From Promicromonospora sp049532985 (GTDB lineage Bacteria; Actinomycetota; Actinomycetes; Actinomycetales; Cellulomonadaceae), in contig NZ_CP186693.1 of NCBI RefSeq assembly GCF_049532985.1, positions 62,001 to 126,000 on the forward strand: 64,000 nt of DNA. The letters run 5' to 3'. The notes under the pieces were generated by a model. It saw only the letters and a list, made by a program, of their open reading frames with translations, was not told the origin of the DNA and ran no database searches. Below are positions 62,061 to 64,000 of this stretch, in pieces. Each line of letters opens with the position of its first letter. The first letter of the stretch is position 1. The translations under genes were made by a program, and so were the position numbers.

Positions 62061-64000
62061 TCGCTGGATCCTCGCTCATCTTCACGCAACTTCAACAACG
62101 TGGTGCCGCCCGCGCTGCCGACGACGACACTCGCCGTACGGGGATTGAATGCGGCGCACTGGCCGCTGGCGTCCACGCGTACCTGCACCGCGCCACGTCC
62201 GTGCTGAGCGTCGCCGCCGTCGAGCGCCCACCGGCGCACCGTCCCGTCGGCCGCGGTCGACGCCAGCCACGAACCGTCCTCGGAGAAGCCCAGCATCAGC
62301 ACCCGGCCTCGGTGCCCGCGAAGGACGGCCTCGGGCTCGGACACACCCAGCCGATGAACGTAGACATCACCATTGCCAGCGCCGACAGCCAACCGCGCTC
62401 CGGACGGATCGAACGCGACCGTCCGAGCCCAACCTGGCACCGAGAGATCACCCCGCTCCACACCTGTGCTCAGCGTCCAGGTGCGGACCACCCCGTCACC
62501 GCCCGCCGCGGCGACCAGGTCCGCCTCGGCAGACACCGCGAGCGAGCGGACGCGTCCCGCCTTGGCATCGTGATCCCAGCGCAGTTCGCCATCCGGCAAT
62601 GACCAGACGCGCACATGCCCGTTGGTGTCGCTGGCCGTCATGAGCGAGCCGTCCTCGGTGATGGCAACCGCCCAGGTGAGAACCACATCGTCGTTCAGCT
62701 CAAGGATCTGCTGCCCGGCGGCCCAGACGCGCAGGCGGCCATCACCACAGGCTGCAGCCAGGTACGGACCGGCCGAGGCGACCGCCCAGACCCGACCATG
62801 ACCAGCCGCAAGACGCGACACCTCATGCCCTGTCGCGGCATCGAGCAAGCGGACCGTGCCGTCGGCACGGCCGAGGGCCACCGAGCCGTCTCCTCCGGAG
62901 AACGTGGCCGACCAGACCGTGTTACGTCCCTCTGCGAGGGTCTCCAGGGCGGGGCCGTCCTCGGGCCGCCACAGGCGGATTCCGCCGTCCTCACAACCGG
63001 CGACGATCCCGTGTCGCGTAGACGCCACGGCCCTGACCCAGTTGACCCCGGCCGGCATCCGCACCCGCAGCGGTCCATCACCGTGCACGGTGACGGTGGC
63101 GTCCTCACCGGCAGTGACGACACGACCGTCCCAGATCGCGAGGGCACGCAGGCGCTCGCCGTCGGCCTCCAGGACATCCTTCGGATCCAAGTGCCTGCCA
63201 CTGACGTCCCAGGTGCGGGCGGTGCCATCGGCAGACGCCGAAACGAGCACCGGCTGCCCGGGGAGGAAGGCCACCGACCTGACCCAACTGCGGTGCATAG
63301 CCTTCTCATCGAGCAGCTCGCCGGTGCGTAGGTCGAAAAGGCGGACGTACTCGTCCTCGCCGCTGGCCGCCACGAGTGTGTCGTCGTCGGAGACGCACAG
63401 CGACCAGATGCCGGTCCCGCGTGTGGTCGCCTGCCGCGCAAGAACCAGGGAGACCAGGTCCCACACCCGCACCAGCCCATCCTCGGCACCGGACACAAGC
63501 TCGCCGCTGCGCCGGAGGAACGTCAGCGTGCGGATCCGCTTGTCGTGACCCGGCAGGATCCCGACCTGCGTTCCGTCGGCCGTCGACCACAGACGGATGG
63601 CGTTGTCCTCACCGGCCGAGGCGATCACGCTGCCGTCTGGCGAGATCGCGACGGCGTGCACCCACCCGGTGTGGCCGCGCAATGACCGGATCAAGGTTCG
63701 TGCGCTGAGGTCCCATAACCTGACGGCGCCGTCCTCACCGCCCGAGACGAGCAGGTCCTCACGTGCAGCAACGGACACGACCGTCCCTACGTGCCCGGGG
63801 AGGTCTGGGTCCTCGACGTCGGACGCCCACGGGAGGGAGGTACCCGCAGCGTGGGCGGCCCCGAGGAGCGTCCGGTCCGCTCCTTCTCCTGCTCGGGTCA
63901 GGGCCACGAGGAGGGTGCCGGCCATGTCCTGCTCGGTCTGCTGGCCATGGAGCAGATAGCCCTGCGACGTCAGGAACCGCGCCCTCCTGAGCGCTTCGCC
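62057..64000 (-). CDS. WD40-repeat protein, 5' end outside the window
   Basis: The frame is open through the window edge: 25 codons (GEALRRARFLTSQGYLLHGQ and on) precede the internal ATG at 63925 without a stop, so the protein is longer. About fourteen WD40-like blades follow, each ending like GEDNAIRLW, SADGTARTW or AADGTVRRW, enough for two seven-bladed propellers. Such tails often serve as sensors of STAND ATPases or as scaffolds. The missing N-terminus prevents assigning a role. The stop overlaps DUF89 (ATGA). Confidence 0.85.
   Translation of the reverse strand, partial: GEALRRARFLTSQGYLLHGQQTEQDMAGTLLVALTRAGEGADRTLLGAAHAAGTSLPWASDVEDPDLPGHVGTVVSVAAREDLLVSGGEDGAVRLWDLSARTLIRSLRGHTGWVHAVAISPDGSVIASAGEDNAIRLWSTADGTQVGILPGHDKRIRTLTFLRRSGELVSGAEDGLVRVWDLVSLVLARQATTRGTGIWSLCVSDDDTLVAASGEDEYVRLFDLRTGELLDEKAMHRSWVRSVAFLPGQPVLVSASADGTARTWDVSGRHLDPKDVLEADGERLRALAIWDGRVVTAGEDATVTVHGDGPLRVRMPAGVNWVRAVASTRHGIVAGCEDGGIRLWRPEDGPALETLAEGRNTVWSATFSGGDGSVALGRADGTVRLLDAATGHEVSRLAAGHGRVWAVASAGPYLAAACGDGRLRVWAAGQQILELNDDVVLTWAVAITEDGSLMTASDTNGHVRVWSLPDGELRWDHDAKAGRVRSLAVSAEADLVAAAGGDGVVRTWTLSTGVERGDLSVPGWARTVAFDPSGARLAVGAGNGDVYVHRLGVSEPEAVLRGHRGRVLMLGFSEDGSWLASTAADGTVRRWALDGGDAQHGRGAVQVRVDASGQCAAFNPRTASVVVGSAGGTTLLKLREDERGSSE

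Noticed and set aside
1..64000. CRISPR array
   Set aside because: No set of regularly spaced identical repeats of 23-40 bases with unique spacers; only minisatellites and tRNA duplicates were found.
1..64000. Insertion sequences or transposase genes
   Set aside because: No DDE or HUH transposase ORF and no terminal inverted repeats around the accessory segments were seen.

Overview
The window is high-GC DNA with GTG and TTG starts and few classical ribosome binding sites. At least fifteen genes have a TANNNT -10 box ending 6-8 bases before the start codon, the pattern of leaderless actinobacterial transcripts. DUF3516 helicase, IclR-leuCD and chitin-type AA10 LPMO genes also point to a soil actinomycete. 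Promicromonosporaceae or Cellulomonadaceae is my guess, not proven.

Region 1 (1-31.5 kb) is mostly core genome: a secreted SGNH hydrolase cut by the window edge, a DUF3516 helicase, a DMT exporter, a CGNR regulator, a small-molecule kinase and two paralogous phosphotransferases around a DUF418 membrane protein, two secreted LPMOs, a glycosylase-like protein, aldo/keto reductase, PhzF, an acyltransferase-like membrane protein, a methyltransferase, a beta-lactamase-fold hydrolase, FAH and NUDIX proteins, gltX, a CPBP protease, an HAD phosphatase, tRNA-Gln and two tRNA-Glu, a PH-domain protein, IclR/leuCD, a flavin oxidoreductase, rnhA and lpd.

Region 2 (31.5-37.6 kb) is eroded accessory DNA: small unknown proteins, one with an in-frame stop near its start, a DUF4291 two-gene operon, a decayed SF1 helicase and a frameshifted GNAT tail. 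Region 3 (37.6-51.3 kb) holds a secreted NucB-like nuclease with PKD domains and an SLC13 permease, followed by two candidate defence modules: an AAA-TIR protein divergent from a HIT-transmembrane fusion, and a winged-helix-like/HerA-like ATPase/AIPR-nuclease operon. A second GNAT tail and a second copy of the TIR gene's 3' end lie just after the AIPR gene.

Region 4 (51.3-64 kb) is a dense accessory cluster. A flavoprotein/isochorismatase pair and a NUDIX gene precede a minus-strand operon of DUF4254, kinase-kinase-nucleotidyltransferase, phosphoribosyltransferase, GT9, phosphotransferase, SDR, histidine phosphatase and TylF-type methyltransferase. Upstream of it is a separate WD40/DUF89 unit that runs off the window. 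Nearly every junction is an ATGA or GTGA overlap, so the genes are probably translated as a coupled set. Together they suggest synthesis and editing of a phosphorylated, glycosylated, methylated small molecule whose identity cannot be read from sequence.
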